Assembly: GCF_003675385.1 (NCBI RefSeq)
Contig: NZ_RCWZ01000003.1
Location: forward strand, 186,001-250,000
Direction: 5' to 3'
DNA from: Mucilaginibacter kameinonensis
GTDB taxonomy: Bacteria; Bacteroidota; Bacteroidia; Sphingobacteriales; Sphingobacteriaceae
Length of the DNA: 64,000 bases
In this document: positions 38,560-48,926 of the stretch, piece by piece
How the letters are laid out: the number at the start of each line of letters is the position of its first letter
Position numbering within the stretch: position 1 is the stretch's first letter
Translations under genes and position numbers: made by a program
Notes under the pieces: generated by a model
Database searches by the model: none
Seen by the model: the letters and a program-made list of their open reading frames with translations, nothing else
Told to the model about the DNA's origin: nothing

Positions 38560-41500
38560 GGTGTAAGATTTGGTGTAACGGTTTTGTCGCCCGGAACTTT
38601 CGCCCGAGGCTGTATGATAACTTCAATTTTCCCCGGCGCCTCTTTACTTTTAGCAGCCTGTTCAAGTATTGACCTGATAACCATTGCGGTAATGTCATTG
38701 GATGGATTTCGTTTTGAATTATTTTCATTTACAATACCGTAACAGGCCTCCGAACCGGCAAGAATAGGCCCTATTTTCGCCAGATACCATCCCCCGATAT
38801 GAAACATCACCTGAGAGGCTTTGTCTGCGGCTTTCGAATAACCTAATTCAACTGCAGCAGAACGCGGTTTTGAATCCAAACTTAAATCCCCGTTCTGGGT
38901 AAGATATAACGCCGGACTACCCTTTGGAAATCCCCCCTCTTTCTGATGTGCTTCAAATGTATTATCGCTAGAACTGGCCGGATCAAATGCTATATTCGAT
39001 GCAGTCCTTGGACCGTCGCCTGACCGGTCTTTGTTATACGCGTCAATATAGCTCTTACTTGTAACAACATAAGCATCTCTTGTTACCTGAAATTCTAAAC
39101 GATAATTTTTGTCCTCCGTATCTGTCACCACAACTTTGTAAGTAGACACTCGGGTTGTGGAATGTTTATGATTAGTATAACCCTGACCGCCATCTCCAAG
39201 AACATGCTGAGGGGCAGAGCCTACGACCTCATTCGTTACTGTTATCACAGGATAAGCAGCCATTCCATCCGGGTCTATATTTCTTAACGGATTACCTTCA
39301 ACGTAATTGTAAGGGCTGAACCTCCTCGATTTTTCCATCAGTGGATCAACACTTATCCACCTGGCAATGATAGGATCATAGAATCTGGAACCGTAATCAT
39401 AAAGCTTCAGGTCCGCCTGCAATTCTTTTTTATTATAAAGATAGTTATTTGGCGGATTCGGACGCGTACCTCGCGCGATATCCAGCCCGTAAGGGTAATA
39501 ATCATCCGTCTGTACCTGCCTTGCTGTTCCCGTACCGGTATCGAAGCTCACCCGCGCGTTCCCCAGATGATCGGCAAGCGCATATTCATAATTGTAATTT
39601 AAAGGGCCGTCCGGGATCGCCCTTCCCTCTTCCGTCTGGATAAAGCTCAGTACAGGGGTGATCGTCGTGGTTCCTTCATACTGGATCCCGTCAACATAAT
39701 CTGTGGTAGCACCGTTTGATAGCTTCCTCAATTTCCGGCCCGTCGCATCGTAGACATAGGTGATATTCTTCACAGGTACGGTCTCCGGAAGGTTCAGTAG
39801 GTTATAGGTTATCCCGTTAGCCCCGGTGATGCCTTTGCTGCCGTCCGATACCATGTTCCCGCAAACATCATAACCATAGGCAAATGAACCATGCGTCAGC
39901 CCTGCATCACTCAGGGTCTGGTCGTTGATATTCTGAAGCTGGTTCGTCGTATAGCTTCCGGAGGTATAAGTATAAACCAGGTCGTCTGTCAATGTGGTAC
40001 TGCCCGTGGTGCGCTGTAGTTTCAGAATATTGCCTGCCAGGTCGTAGCTGATGTTCTGCTCATTGTTTTTATCCGAGGACAGGCCGTCTTTTAAACGGTT
40101 CAACTGATCATACTTATACACATACGTCTTATTCATAGCCCCGGGAACGCCCCAGGTCTGTGCTGATATATCCCCGTTATACCGCTTGGATGGGGTCATC
40201 GTATTTTCTACATTATCCGTATTATACTGCAGGGTCTCCGTAAACAGCGGCGAACTGGCTGACTGCATCCATCCACGCTCATTATAGGTATAGGTTATCG
40301 GCTGTTTAAAGCTGCCTCCATCGCCGTGAAGGCTTTTGGTAAGCAGTTGGCCCGCTTCATTATAGGATGACTGGGACAATATGATCAGTGATTTCGGATC
40401 CACGGGATTCTGGCCATTGGTGATCCGCTCCAGCGTAGTAAGCTTACGTCCCCAGTTATCATACCCGTATTCATTATATATCGTGAACTGCGTTGCCGCG
40501 CTGCCGCTTACATCTTTCCGGTGGATACGCGTCGTTTTGAACAGTTGGTTGACAAAGCTGTATTCATTAGACACTTCATCATAGTTGTTCACGCTCAGTG
40601 CCCCGCCAAGGTAATGCTGGGTAAAGCTTTTAGCCGCCCGACCTTTATCGTCAAAGTAATGTACAGTCCAAAGCATATCCGGGGTAGTATTGCCCAGGGT
40701 ATTTAAGACTGCTGTCTTGCTTCCTGTCAAAACGCCTTTGGTCATACTGCTGTAACCGCTCACCGCAAAGGTAGCTGGGATACCTGTAATATTTGTGTAA
40801 GTATAATCATCATAGTAATCGACCGACAATATTTTATCGGGAACTGGATAGCTCGAAGATGTGTATCCTGTGACGGTGTTTGTGTTATCACGGCTGTCCC
40901 ATTGCGCGTGGCTGTCCATGTCCGCCTGCAGGGTGGATAACTGCGCTGCTGTCGCTGTCCAAAGCCCGTTCATGATTACCCGGTTAAGGCCATCGTATTT
41001 TGTCACTGTAAACTGATTGACAGCCGCCTGACGGGCATCCTGGGTCAGTACCGGCTGGTCCAGCTTATTGTAATATATCTTCTCCCAGCCTTTCCCCGGA
41101 AGTTTCTTCTGTGTCAGCCGCCCCCGCACATCATAACGGTATTGGTAACACACATTATCTATCAGGGCCGGTACCGGCTGAGAAGCATCTGCCTGGCTCA
41201 TCGGTGTCAGCACATAGGATAGGTTGCCCAAATCGTCATATACATAATAAGTCGATATCACCTGTAGCGCAACCGAAGGTACAGTTACATAATTGAACGT
41301 CCGCTTGAGCACTATATGCCCGTTCTTATCCTTATACTCTTCTGTCGTGCCTCCGCGGCCTGACTTCCAGTTCTCATCTCTCATTACCGTTATGTACAGT
41401 GAACCCGCAGGGTAATATCCGTCTGTACCGCTTCCACGGCTTAGCGTACGGCTCTGATCTGCATTGATGCTGACACGATATAATGCTGCGGAATACGCAT

Positions 41501-44500
41501 TCGCCGTATCGGACGCAAAGGTGATCGTGTTATTCGTATAATAGTCTAATTTTTTGGTATGCCCGAAAGGGCCTGCCGGGTCCGGCTGCCAGTCTACACC
41601 AGGACCGCCTTGTTCGGTTATCCGGGACAACGATGAACTCTCAAACCGGCTTACTGATACCGGCTGCGGGTTATATACCATGCCGCTCCCCTGCTGTGCG
41701 CCGGAAACCGCCGTGCTTCCGACCGGGTAATAGAATGCCCACAAACCATCCCCCGTGGACAGCGCATTCGGTTTATAGCTCCCGTTGCTGCCGGACAGGT
41801 CGCTCAGCGCATAAGGTAAGTACTTTTTGTCTTCCCGTCCGTACTGATCATAAGACCTTGCCTGAACTACGTCCCGCCCGTTAAAAGAGCCTTTTACCTG
41901 TACCAGCTGTACCGGACGGCCGAGCCCGTCTATGTACGAGATGCTCTGACGTACCTGGCAGGCAGTGTTGCCTGCATTATCCGGGTTGATCCCTTCTTTC
42001 AGCGGAACGCTTGTCATGATATAATTCCGGTCCTGGCTTGGTGCCGTATTCAATGCCACACAGGCTGTTACGATCACGGCCGACGACGCGCTGTTTACGT
42101 TCACCCCGTTGCTCTGGGTAACAACCCGGTAGTATACCGTTGCCGCACCTGCCGGCGGAAGGTAGCTCTGCGCTGTTGCTCCGCTGATATTCGTAAAGGT
42201 CGTATTGTCCGCCGACTGCTGCCATTGATAGGTATATGTCCCGCTACCCCCAGTTCCTGCTCCTACCGTAAACGCTACCGGGCTTGTGTTCGGCGGGATC
42301 GTCTGGCTTAACGGGCTGATCTGCCCGCTTAACAGTTGCGGATACACCGTCACGGTCAGCGTGTTGCTCGTGGCAATCGCCCCGTTACTCGTTACTACAC
42401 GACGGTACGTCGTTGTCGAAGTCAGGTTCACAGGGCCGTAACCTGATCCTGTCGCCCCTGTAATATTGGTATAAGTACCGCCAGTTCCAGGCGCGCTCTG
42501 CCATTGATAGCTATAAGTACCGTTCCCGCCTGATGCCCCCGAACTGAACAGGGTCACCGCAGCATTATAATTCAACGTTGTCGCCGAGGCTGTCACCGTT
42601 CCTGCGGAGACTTGCGGGTAAACAGTTACCGTTGCCGTCGCTGTACTGGCCGATATCCCGTTACTGCTCACCTTACGCTGGTAATACACCGTAGAGATCA
42701 GTGCACCAGGCGTATAAGATACGCCCGTCGCCCCGCTGATATCCGTAAATGGCCCTCCCGCTGCTGCCGAGCTCTGCCACTGGTAAGTAAATGTTCCGTT
42801 ACCCCCGCCTGCTGTCGCCGTCATCGCCGCCGGCACCGCGCCATAATTGATCGTTTGCGATGCAGGGCTGATCGTTCCCGCTGTCAGCTGAGGATTAACA
42901 GTTACCGTCACCTGATTGCTGGTCGCCGTTACGCCATTACTGGTCAACACAACCCGGTAGGATGTTGTTGCCGTCAGCGGACCGGGATTATAGCTCTGCG
43001 CCGTTGCTCCCGTGATGTTGGTAAACGTCCCCCCTGTTCCCGGTGCGCTTTGCCATTGATAAGTATAGGTGCCGTTGCCCCCGGTACCCGCCGCCGAGCT
43101 CAATGCTGCAGGACTGGTATTGTAATTGATCGTCTGCGTTCCCGTAACCGCTCCCGCCACAAGCTGCGGATAAACTGTCACTGTCGCCGTATTGCTCGTA
43201 GCACTCGCCCCGTTGCTGGTAGCAACACGACGGTATGTCGTCGTTGCCGTCAGGTTGGCGGGCGCATAGCTGCTGCCCGTCGCCCCGCTGATATCCGTAT
43301 AGGTGCCACCTGTTCCCGGCGAGCTTTGCCATTGATAAGTATAAGTGCCGTTACCGCCCGTAGCGGCTGATCCGGACAGCGTAGCCGATGCATTATAATT
43401 GATCGTTGAGGGCGACGCGCTTATACTACCTGGTGACAATTGAGGATATACCGTCACTGCCGCCGCTGCCGTACTTACCGTAACGCCGTTACTGCTAACA
43501 TTTCGCTGATAATACGTGGTTGACGTCAGGGCCCCCGGTGTATACGTCGCAGCTGTTGCGCCGCTGATCGCGGAGAAAGGGCCGCCTGACGCTGCTGAAC
43601 TCTGCCACTGGTAGGTGTAACTGCCGTTCCCTCCGCTTGCCGTGGCCGTCATCGTGGCCGGCACCGCCCCATAATTGATCGTTTGAGAACCCGGAGAAAG
43701 GGTACCTGTCTGTAACTGCGGGTATACCGTCACCGTTACCGTATTCCCCGTAGCCGTTGCACCATTGCTCGTGGACACCAACCGGTAGTACACCGTCGAC
43801 GTCAACGCCCCGGGACTGTACGTTAGTGCGGTTGCCCCGCTGATATCCGTAAATGGCCCGCCTGAATTTACTGAGCTTTGCCACTGGTAGCTATAGCTCC
43901 CGTTACCGCCCGTAGCCGCAGCCGAACTCAGGCCGGCGGGCGACGTGTTATAATTGATACTTTGAGTACCGCTTGCTGTTCCGGCCACCACCTGAGGGTA
44001 AACCGTTACTGTTAACGTATTGCTTGTCGCCGGCGCACCGTTGCTGGTCACCACCCGCCGGTAGGTCGTTGTCGCCGTCAGGTTCACCGGGCCGTAGTTC
44101 GCTCCCGTGGCCCCGGAAATGTCCGTATACGTGCCACCGCTTCCCGGTGAGCTCTGCCATTGGTAAACATAGCTCCCATTTCCGCCCCCGGGGGCCGTAC
44201 CGCTCAGGCTCACCGCTGTATTATAATTAACAGTACCTGTCGCTGTACTTATACTTCCGGGGCTCACCTGTGGGTACACCGTAGTTGTATAGATCCCCGT
44301 ATAAACCGTCTCTGTATTACAGCTTACGCGCAGACGGTAGCCCGTCGTCGCTGTCAGGTTTCCAGGCGTATAACTAAGTCCCGTAGCGCCGCCAATGTCC
44401 GTGAAGGTGTTATTCCCATCTGTACTTTGCTGCCACTGGTATCCGTAACTTCCGCCGCAGTTACCACCGGTTGCCGCAGCCGCACTGATCGTTCCTGGAG

Positions 44501-45488
44501 CACTGTTGTAGTTTATACTTGACCCTGCGGAGCTGATGTTACCTGCCGCCAGATGAGGGTAAACATTTACTACCGCCGTACTCGAATTGGCTGATTCACT
44601 GCCGCAGGTCACACGCAACTGATAATACATCGTCTGCGTCAGTACAGGTGGGCTATACGATGAGGATGTCGCCCCTGAGATAGGCGAAAACGAACTCCCG
44701 TTAAAGGAATTCAACCACTGATAACTATAGCTCCCGCCGCAATTACCGCCCGAATTGATCGTGTTCACGCTAAGCGAACCTGGTGCTGAACCGCTGAAAA
44801 TAGTCTGCGTGGAGGGTAAGGCTGTACCTCCGTTCAGCGGAGGCAATACATTGACGACAGCGGTACCCGAATAGCCGTTCTGGTAGGCATTCGAAACCAC
44901 GTAACGCCGGTAATATGTCGTTACCGCCGGCACCCCCGAAAAACTCAGGTTCTGGCCCGTTGCCCCGGAGATATCAGACCAGTTAGACTGGTCTGTGCTT
45001 TGCTGCCACTGATAATTATACGTTACCGGCGAACACCCCCCATATGTTGCCGCCGTGCAGCTGATCGTTCCAGGTGTCGTATTATACACCGTTTGGCTTG
45101 CATTACCGGATATCGTTCCCGGTACCAGCGCTGACGTCCCGCTGACGTTCAGCGTTGCACTCGGCCCCGAGGGACTGTAAACGTGCACGTTAACCGTACA
45201 GGAGGACGAATTCCAAACCACCGTGATCGAGGACAGGCCCGTACCGTTCTGGCTGATCGATCCCGTCGCCGTAATCGTCCCCCCGCTTATCTGCCATTGC
45301 GTTGGATAACCCGAGGTATAACTGCTGCTCACACTATACGTGTTGCTCTGACCTATCGTCGCACATGTCGGCCCTGATATCGTCATCTGGCCAGATGCCC
45401 CCACACCCGAAAAACATAAAACAATGAACAATATCATCCCGATATAACGACCCGTAACCCGGGCCATACTGCTCCTTTTCATACTCAA
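38556..45488 (-). CDS. RHS polymorphic toxin with Ig-like stalk and putative L,D-transpeptidase-like tip
   Basis: The 2,310-residue protein is the same as the 30563-37468 product over its first ~2,047 residues (signal peptide, Ig-like stalk, DUF6443, RHS core) and then diverges. The new tip opens with PLMEKSRRFSPYNYVEGNP, the usual RHS junction. Its C-terminal part has His2230 (MFHIGGWY) and Cys2249 (AGSEACYGI), spaced like the catalytic His and Cys of YkuD-type L,D-transpeptidases (H-X14-17-S/T-H-G-C), although SEAC replaces SHGC. If correct, the toxin would act on peptidoglycan or a related periplasmic target. The gene starts 24 bp after the 1,137-residue RHS gene, so the three are one operon. 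Confidence 0.88.
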   Translation of the reverse strand: MSMKRSSMARVTGRYIGMILFIVLCFSGVGASGQMTISGPTCATIGQSNTYSVSSSYTSGYPTQWQISGGTITATGSISQNGTGLSSITVVWNSSSCTVNVHVYSPSGPSATLNVSGTSALVPGTISGNASQTVYNTTPGTISCTAATYGGCSPVTYNYQWQQSTDQSNWSDISGATGQNLSFSGVPAVTTYYRRYVVSNAYQNGYSGTAVVNVLPPLNGGTALPSTQTIFSGSAPGSLSVNTINSGGNCGGSYSYQWLNSFNGSSFSPISGATSSSYSPPVLTQTMYYQLRVTCGSESANSSTAVVNVYPHLAAGNISSAGSSINYNSAPGTISAAAATGGNCGGSYGYQWQQSTDGNNTFTDIGGATGLSYTPGNLTATTGYRLRVSCNTETVYTGIYTTTVYPQVSPGSISTATGTVNYNTAVSLSGTAPGGGNGSYVYQWQSSPGSGGTYTDISGATGANYGPVNLTATTTYRRVVTSNGAPATSNTLTVTVYPQVVAGTASGTQSINYNTSPAGLSSAAATGGNGSYSYQWQSSVNSGGPFTDISGATALTYSPGALTSTVYYRLVSTSNGATATGNTVTVTVYPQLQTGTLSPGSQTINYGAVPATMTATASGGNGSYTYQWQSSAASGGPFSAISGATAATYTPGALTSTTYYQRNVSSNGVTVSTAAAAVTVYPQLSPGSISASPSTINYNASATLSGSAATGGNGTYTYQWQSSPGTGGTYTDISGATGSSYAPANLTATTTYRRVATSNGASATSNTATVTVYPQLVAGAVTGTQTINYNTSPAALSSAAGTGGNGTYTYQWQSAPGTGGTFTNITGATAQSYNPGPLTATTSYRVVLTSNGVTATSNQVTVTVNPQLTAGTISPASQTINYGAVPAAMTATAGGGNGTFTYQWQSSAAAGGPFTDISGATGVSYTPGALISTVYYQRKVSSNGISASTATATVTVYPQVSAGTVTASATTLNYNAAVTLFSSGASGGNGTYSYQWQSAPGTGGTYTNITGATGSGYGPVNLTSTTTYRRVVTSNGAIATSNTLTVTVYPQLLSGQISPLSQTIPPNTSPVAFTVGAGTGGSGTYTYQWQQSADNTTFTNISGATAQSYLPPAGAATVYYRVVTQSNGVNVNSASSAVIVTACVALNTAPSQDRNYIMTSVPLKEGINPDNAGNTACQVRQSISYIDGLGRPVQLVQVKGSFNGRDVVQARSYDQYGREDKKYLPYALSDLSGSNGSYKPNALSTGDGLWAFYYPVGSTAVSGAQQGSGMVYNPQPVSVSRFESSSLSRITEQGGPGVDWQPDPAGPFGHTKKLDYYTNNTITFASDTANAYSAALYRVSINADQSRTLSRGSGTDGYYPAGSLYITVMRDENWKSGRGGTTEEYKDKNGHIVLKRTFNYVTVPSVALQVISTYYVYDDLGNLSYVLTPMSQADASQPVPALIDNVCYQYRYDVRGRLTQKKLPGKGWEKIYYNKLDQPVLTQDARQAAVNQFTVTKYDGLNRVIMNGLWTATAAQLSTLQADMDSHAQWDSRDNTNTVTGYTSSSYPVPDKILSVDYYDDYTYTNITGIPATFAVSGYSSMTKGVLTGSKTAVLNTLGNTTPDMLWTVHYFDDKGRAAKSFTQHYLGGALSVNNYDEVSNEYSFVNQLFKTTRIHRKDVSGSAATQFTIYNEYGYDNWGRKLTTLERITNGQNPVDPKSLIILSQSSYNEAGQLLTKSLHGDGGSFKQPITYTYNERGWMQSASSPLFTETLQYNTDNVENTMTPSKRYNGDISAQTWGVPGAMNKTYVYKYDQLNRLKDGLSSDKNNEQNISYDLAGNILKLQRTTGSTTLTDDLVYTYTSGSYTTNQLQNINDQTLSDAGLTHGSFAYGYDVCGNMVSDGSKGITGANGITYNLLNLPETVPVKNITYVYDATGRKLRKLSNGATTDYVDGIQYEGTTTITPVLSFIQTEEGRAIPDGPLNYNYEYALADHLGNARVSFDTGTGTARQVQTDDYYPYGLDIARGTRPNPPNNYLYNKKELQADLKLYDYGSRFYDPIIARWISVDPLMEKSRRFSPYNYVEGNPLRNIDPDGMAAYPVITVTNEVVGSAPQHVLGDGGQGYTNHKHSTTRVSTYKVVVTDTEDKNYRLEFQVTRDAYVVTSKSYIDAYNKDRSGDGPRTASNIAFDPASSSDNTFEAHQKEGGFPKGSPALYLTQNGDLSLDSKPRSAAVELGYSKAADKASQVMFHIGGWYLAKIGPILAGSEACYGIVNENNSKRNPSNDITAMVIRSILEQAAKSKEAPGKIEVIIQPRAKVPGDKTVTPNLTP

Positions 45489-45526
45489 TCTGTGATAAAT
45501 TATTGGTCTCGGTTATTGCTGGTAAT
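39346..45526. repeat. 6,181-bp direct repeat, upstream copy
   Basis: This is the partner of 31326-37506. It runs from the end of the RHS core codons through the RHS start codon into the last 14 bases of the preceding gene (stop at 45513). Here the preceding gene is complete, so this copy sits in the original context. Confidence 0.9.
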
Positions 45527-48500
45527 GATATCTGATCGCCTCGGTAATATTCAGGTCTTTATCCTTTACATTCTTCAAACGCTGGAAACTGTCATATTCA
45601 AATGTCGTTTTAAGACCTTTCGGATCCGTCAAACTGGTCATACCAGTACCCGGAATGTAAGTGAATGTTGTTACCAGAGAAGTTTTAAGTGACGGGTTCG
45701 ACCGCAGGGGCGCAAGAAACGTACTGAGGGCGGCATCGGTGGGGTTACTTTGAGCAAAACTATCCAAAGCTGTTTGCCCTCCAAGGGCGCTCAATACAGT
45801 TGCATAGTCACTGTTCTCAATTTTCGCTACAGGAAATTGACGGTTATACCCCCAGATGAAAACAATAGGATTGCTGTTAACCGGCGTAACCATCTGCACA
45901 TTACCGGCCGCATCATATAGTACCGTGGCCTTCGCATTATAACTACCGTCTTTGGCATAGGCCGACATACTTGCCACCGAGGGCAACTGCCCGGTAGCAC
46001 TATTTGAGAACTTAAATGCCGACAGAGTCTTCAAAGGCAGTGATTCCAGCTTGAAGGCCTGATCTACCTGTCCCTTGCCACCAGTCTTATACTGCGTAAC
46101 TGTGCCGGAAATAACCTGAGCCGTCGGGCCGCTATCCTGGTATGTTACCTGCTCAATCGGCAGGGATGTCAGGTGCGATGTCTTCATATCATCGATAAAC
46201 ATGGTACCAGACGGATAGTCGTCGGGATAATTCGTTACCGTCGTCTGAACTTTGCCATCACTCCGGGTCACCACTTCTCTCGTCAGTTCCTGATGCGTAA
46301 AATTATCGTAGTAGTAGTTCGTCATGGAATTCAGCGATTCCTTGATATTGTTCCGGTAGAAATTTTCCGTTACCGTTGTTGAATTCAGCACCAGCCAGTT
46401 CGACAGGTTACCATAGAAATATACACTATATGGATTACCGTTGTTCACTTGAAATGTTGGCATGTCGCCGGCTCCCACAAACGTGAAGGTAGTTGGGATA
46501 GGCGGACCTTTATAAAGCACCGCCGACGGAATAGAGGAAACATCTTTTAAAACATAGTCGTTTTGTACTATCTTCAATACCTGCCCTGCTGCGTTATATT
46601 CTATTTGTTTATCCAGCTTGCCATTCTTTTCATATTCCATCATGGGGGCTCCGGGAATTGCAGGATCACCAAGTGCCCAGCTTTCTTTATTCAGATAGTA
46701 ATACTCGGTCTTGCCGCCCTCACCATTTTCCCCTGCCAACTCAGTAACCTTATCATAGCTGACACCGCTGTTTTTGGAATTCAATCCCGACGGATAGGCG
46801 TTACCGGATACCCGGTAAACATACATGGATGTCGGGTTACAAGCTGACTGGCCGACAATCTGGATAGCGGGGCACCGAAATCCGTAGGTAGGTGTCATCA
46901 ACAATTTCCCGGAAGAAGAACCATCATCATTTGTGTACTGATACTTTTTAATCTGAGAAACGCCAATATTATCAACGGTTGTTATTCTGCTGATCCGCGC
47001 TCCGTCACCTTTTTTCTGAGTTGCCAGGACTCGTAAAGTGAAAACAAGGTTAGCTGAAACAGAATACCCCTGCGTATAATTTACCAGCATCGTGTAGTGT
47101 CCGGCAGGCAGGTTTAATAGGATATCTTTGCTGCCATGGGTACCCGTAGGGTCAGCCTGGATATCGTTGGAAAACATCGCTCCGTTTGGGCCTGATAAAT
47201 AGCCATAATTATTACTAACACCCTGCAATATCTTAGTTCCGCTAATATAGGTATATTCCGTATGCAGGGAGGCCCGGGCAACATGAGTATATTGGTCAAG
47301 ATCCGCATCGTTTATATCAAAGGTGACTGTTGAATTCCCAAACTGATTGAAAGGATTACTACTTACCGCATACCCAACATTTTGGTCAACTCTTGAAGTT
47401 TCACCTGGTTGAAGATGCCCGTATTCATTCATTTCGTAATCAAAGTCAGTATGTCCACCTGTCGGATATTTGATAGAAGCCAACAAACCAAGTTTATAAA
47501 AATCATGCGTAACATCAGGTTCCCGGTTAGCATCAGTACTGTTGAAAAGATAACCGCTGGGTATAATTGAAGCAGGCATTGGCAATAACCTTGAATTAAT
47601 TGCCTGGTTATAGTATCCCCAATGATCGATGTCTTTTGAATATTTATCCGGAAGATCAGTTGCACTGTTGTAAGTAAACTGGTAAGGGGGCTTCGCTACT
47701 CCTGCTCCGTCTGATTCTGTTATGGCGTCGAGTCTTAACCGTAAAACACTTGTAGCCGTCTCTGTACCATTAGCGTTGTCCTTAAAATAAGTGTAACTAA
47801 AAGTATAAGTCTTCAGCGGCAGATGATCTTTATCGTATATCACCATTGTGCTCAGCTTGGCAGGGTGTTTGGTACCGTTATTCTGGAAGTCTATATCTTT
47901 ACGGTCTGTTGTATTAAACTCGACGGATCCATTGTTATACGTAATGCTTTTAAGGTAAACCTCGTTATTTACCTGCCTTGCGGCACTATAATTCCGGTAT
48001 ACGGACAAATATTGCTCAGATGCCTGACTGTAAGGGGCCTGAAACAGGCATTGTGCCAAGTTAACATCCTGATCGTATTGTGTTTCCGAGAAACTGATCA
48101 GACTCAAGCTTTCACCGCGCTCGTAATTGAAATTGATAATATCATTGTTGGGCGAAACGATCGAAGATAAATACCAGCCTGTAGTGGTTATCGTTTGCTG
48201 GAACTCCAGACCTGTAAGTCCTGTTGTCACCGGCATCTGTGCATTGGCATTACTGTATCCATAATTGGCGGCAGACTCGCCGACTGTGAAATTGTATTTA
48301 TAACCTTTCGTGTCCGTAATCGTCCAATTGCCGCTGATATATTCAACCTTTAAATTATTGCGTTCATCAAAAAATGCCTTGGAACCGTTTGCTTGCTTGC
48401 CGAGTACGAACTTTCCGGCATACGGCCCGAAATTATAATTGTAAATATCCGGCTCCATATCCGTACGGCCATTCAACACTTCATCAAATGCAGGCCGGTC

Positions 48501-48926
48501 ACCAGGCATTGGCAGTCCATTACCTGTACTTTGCGGTAAGTCAGAAGCATAATAGTAGCCTCCGGCATCCTTGAAGTCATCATATCCCCGAACAGTGCGT
48601 GTAATTACACCGCCGGCGACGAGTGACCAATTAAGCCCCACCCAGCTTGCGTCCTGGCAAACCCTGACCCCTGATGCATCATAGTTCAACGAAATATCCA
48701 GGGAATTATCATGGGATTTGATATTGTACAGCGGCACTGAAATGTTCGGACGCCCGCTTGCATTCCCAACCGTGTAATTTCCAAAAGCGCCCAAGGCAGC
48801 TGCCGTTGGAGTAGGCGGAATAATTTTACTGGGATCATACCCCTGCGCTGCCGATCCCAAGGATAACAATAGCACGAAACTGGCTGCTATTGCGTAAAAT
48901 TTAAAAGTTGAAACTACACGAAACAT
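45513..48926 (-). CDS. RHS/YD-repeat-type exported protein, partner of the toxin genes
   Basis: The 1,137-residue protein has a signal peptide (about 1-28, ending LGSAAQG) and then an N-terminal beta-rich domain with ISVPLYNIKSHDNSLDISLNYDASG and ASWVGLNWSLVAGG, as in SpvB/TcdB-like and wall-associated RHS-family proteins. YD-type elements come near the C-terminus (KGLKTTFEYDSFQRLKNV). It has no toxin tip: the protein ends right after a YD element (IRYHYQQ). In Bacteroidetes such proteins commonly precede a DUF6443 RHS gene, as here (24 bp), and may form part of the surface assembly or cage. It is the first gene of the toxin operon. Confidence 0.82.
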   Translation of the reverse strand: MFRVVSTFKFYAIAASFVLLLSLGSAAQGYDPSKIIPPTPTAAALGAFGNYTVGNASGRPNISVPLYNIKSHDNSLDISLNYDASGVRVCQDASWVGLNWSLVAGGVITRTVRGYDDFKDAGGYYYASDLPQSTGNGLPMPGDRPAFDEVLNGRTDMEPDIYNYNFGPYAGKFVLGKQANGSKAFFDERNNLKVEYISGNWTITDTKGYKYNFTVGESAANYGYSNANAQMPVTTGLTGLEFQQTITTTGWYLSSIVSPNNDIINFNYERGESLSLISFSETQYDQDVNLAQCLFQAPYSQASEQYLSVYRNYSAARQVNNEVYLKSITYNNGSVEFNTTDRKDIDFQNNGTKHPAKLSTMVIYDKDHLPLKTYTFSYTYFKDNANGTETATSVLRLRLDAITESDGAGVAKPPYQFTYNSATDLPDKYSKDIDHWGYYNQAINSRLLPMPASIIPSGYLFNSTDANREPDVTHDFYKLGLLASIKYPTGGHTDFDYEMNEYGHLQPGETSRVDQNVGYAVSSNPFNQFGNSTVTFDINDADLDQYTHVARASLHTEYTYISGTKILQGVSNNYGYLSGPNGAMFSNDIQADPTGTHGSKDILLNLPAGHYTMLVNYTQGYSVSANLVFTLRVLATQKKGDGARISRITTVDNIGVSQIKKYQYTNDDGSSSGKLLMTPTYGFRCPAIQIVGQSACNPTSMYVYRVSGNAYPSGLNSKNSGVSYDKVTELAGENGEGGKTEYYYLNKESWALGDPAIPGAPMMEYEKNGKLDKQIEYNAAGQVLKIVQNDYVLKDVSSIPSAVLYKGPPIPTTFTFVGAGDMPTFQVNNGNPYSVYFYGNLSNWLVLNSTTVTENFYRNNIKESLNSMTNYYYDNFTHQELTREVVTRSDGKVQTTVTNYPDDYPSGTMFIDDMKTSHLTSLPIEQVTYQDSGPTAQVISGTVTQYKTGGKGQVDQAFKLESLPLKTLSAFKFSNSATGQLPSVASMSAYAKDGSYNAKATVLYDAAGNVQMVTPVNSNPIVFIWGYNRQFPVAKIENSDYATVLSALGGQTALDSFAQSNPTDAALSTFLAPLRSNPSLKTSLVTTFTYIPGTGMTSLTDPKGLKTTFEYDSFQRLKNVKDKDLNITEAIRYHYQQ

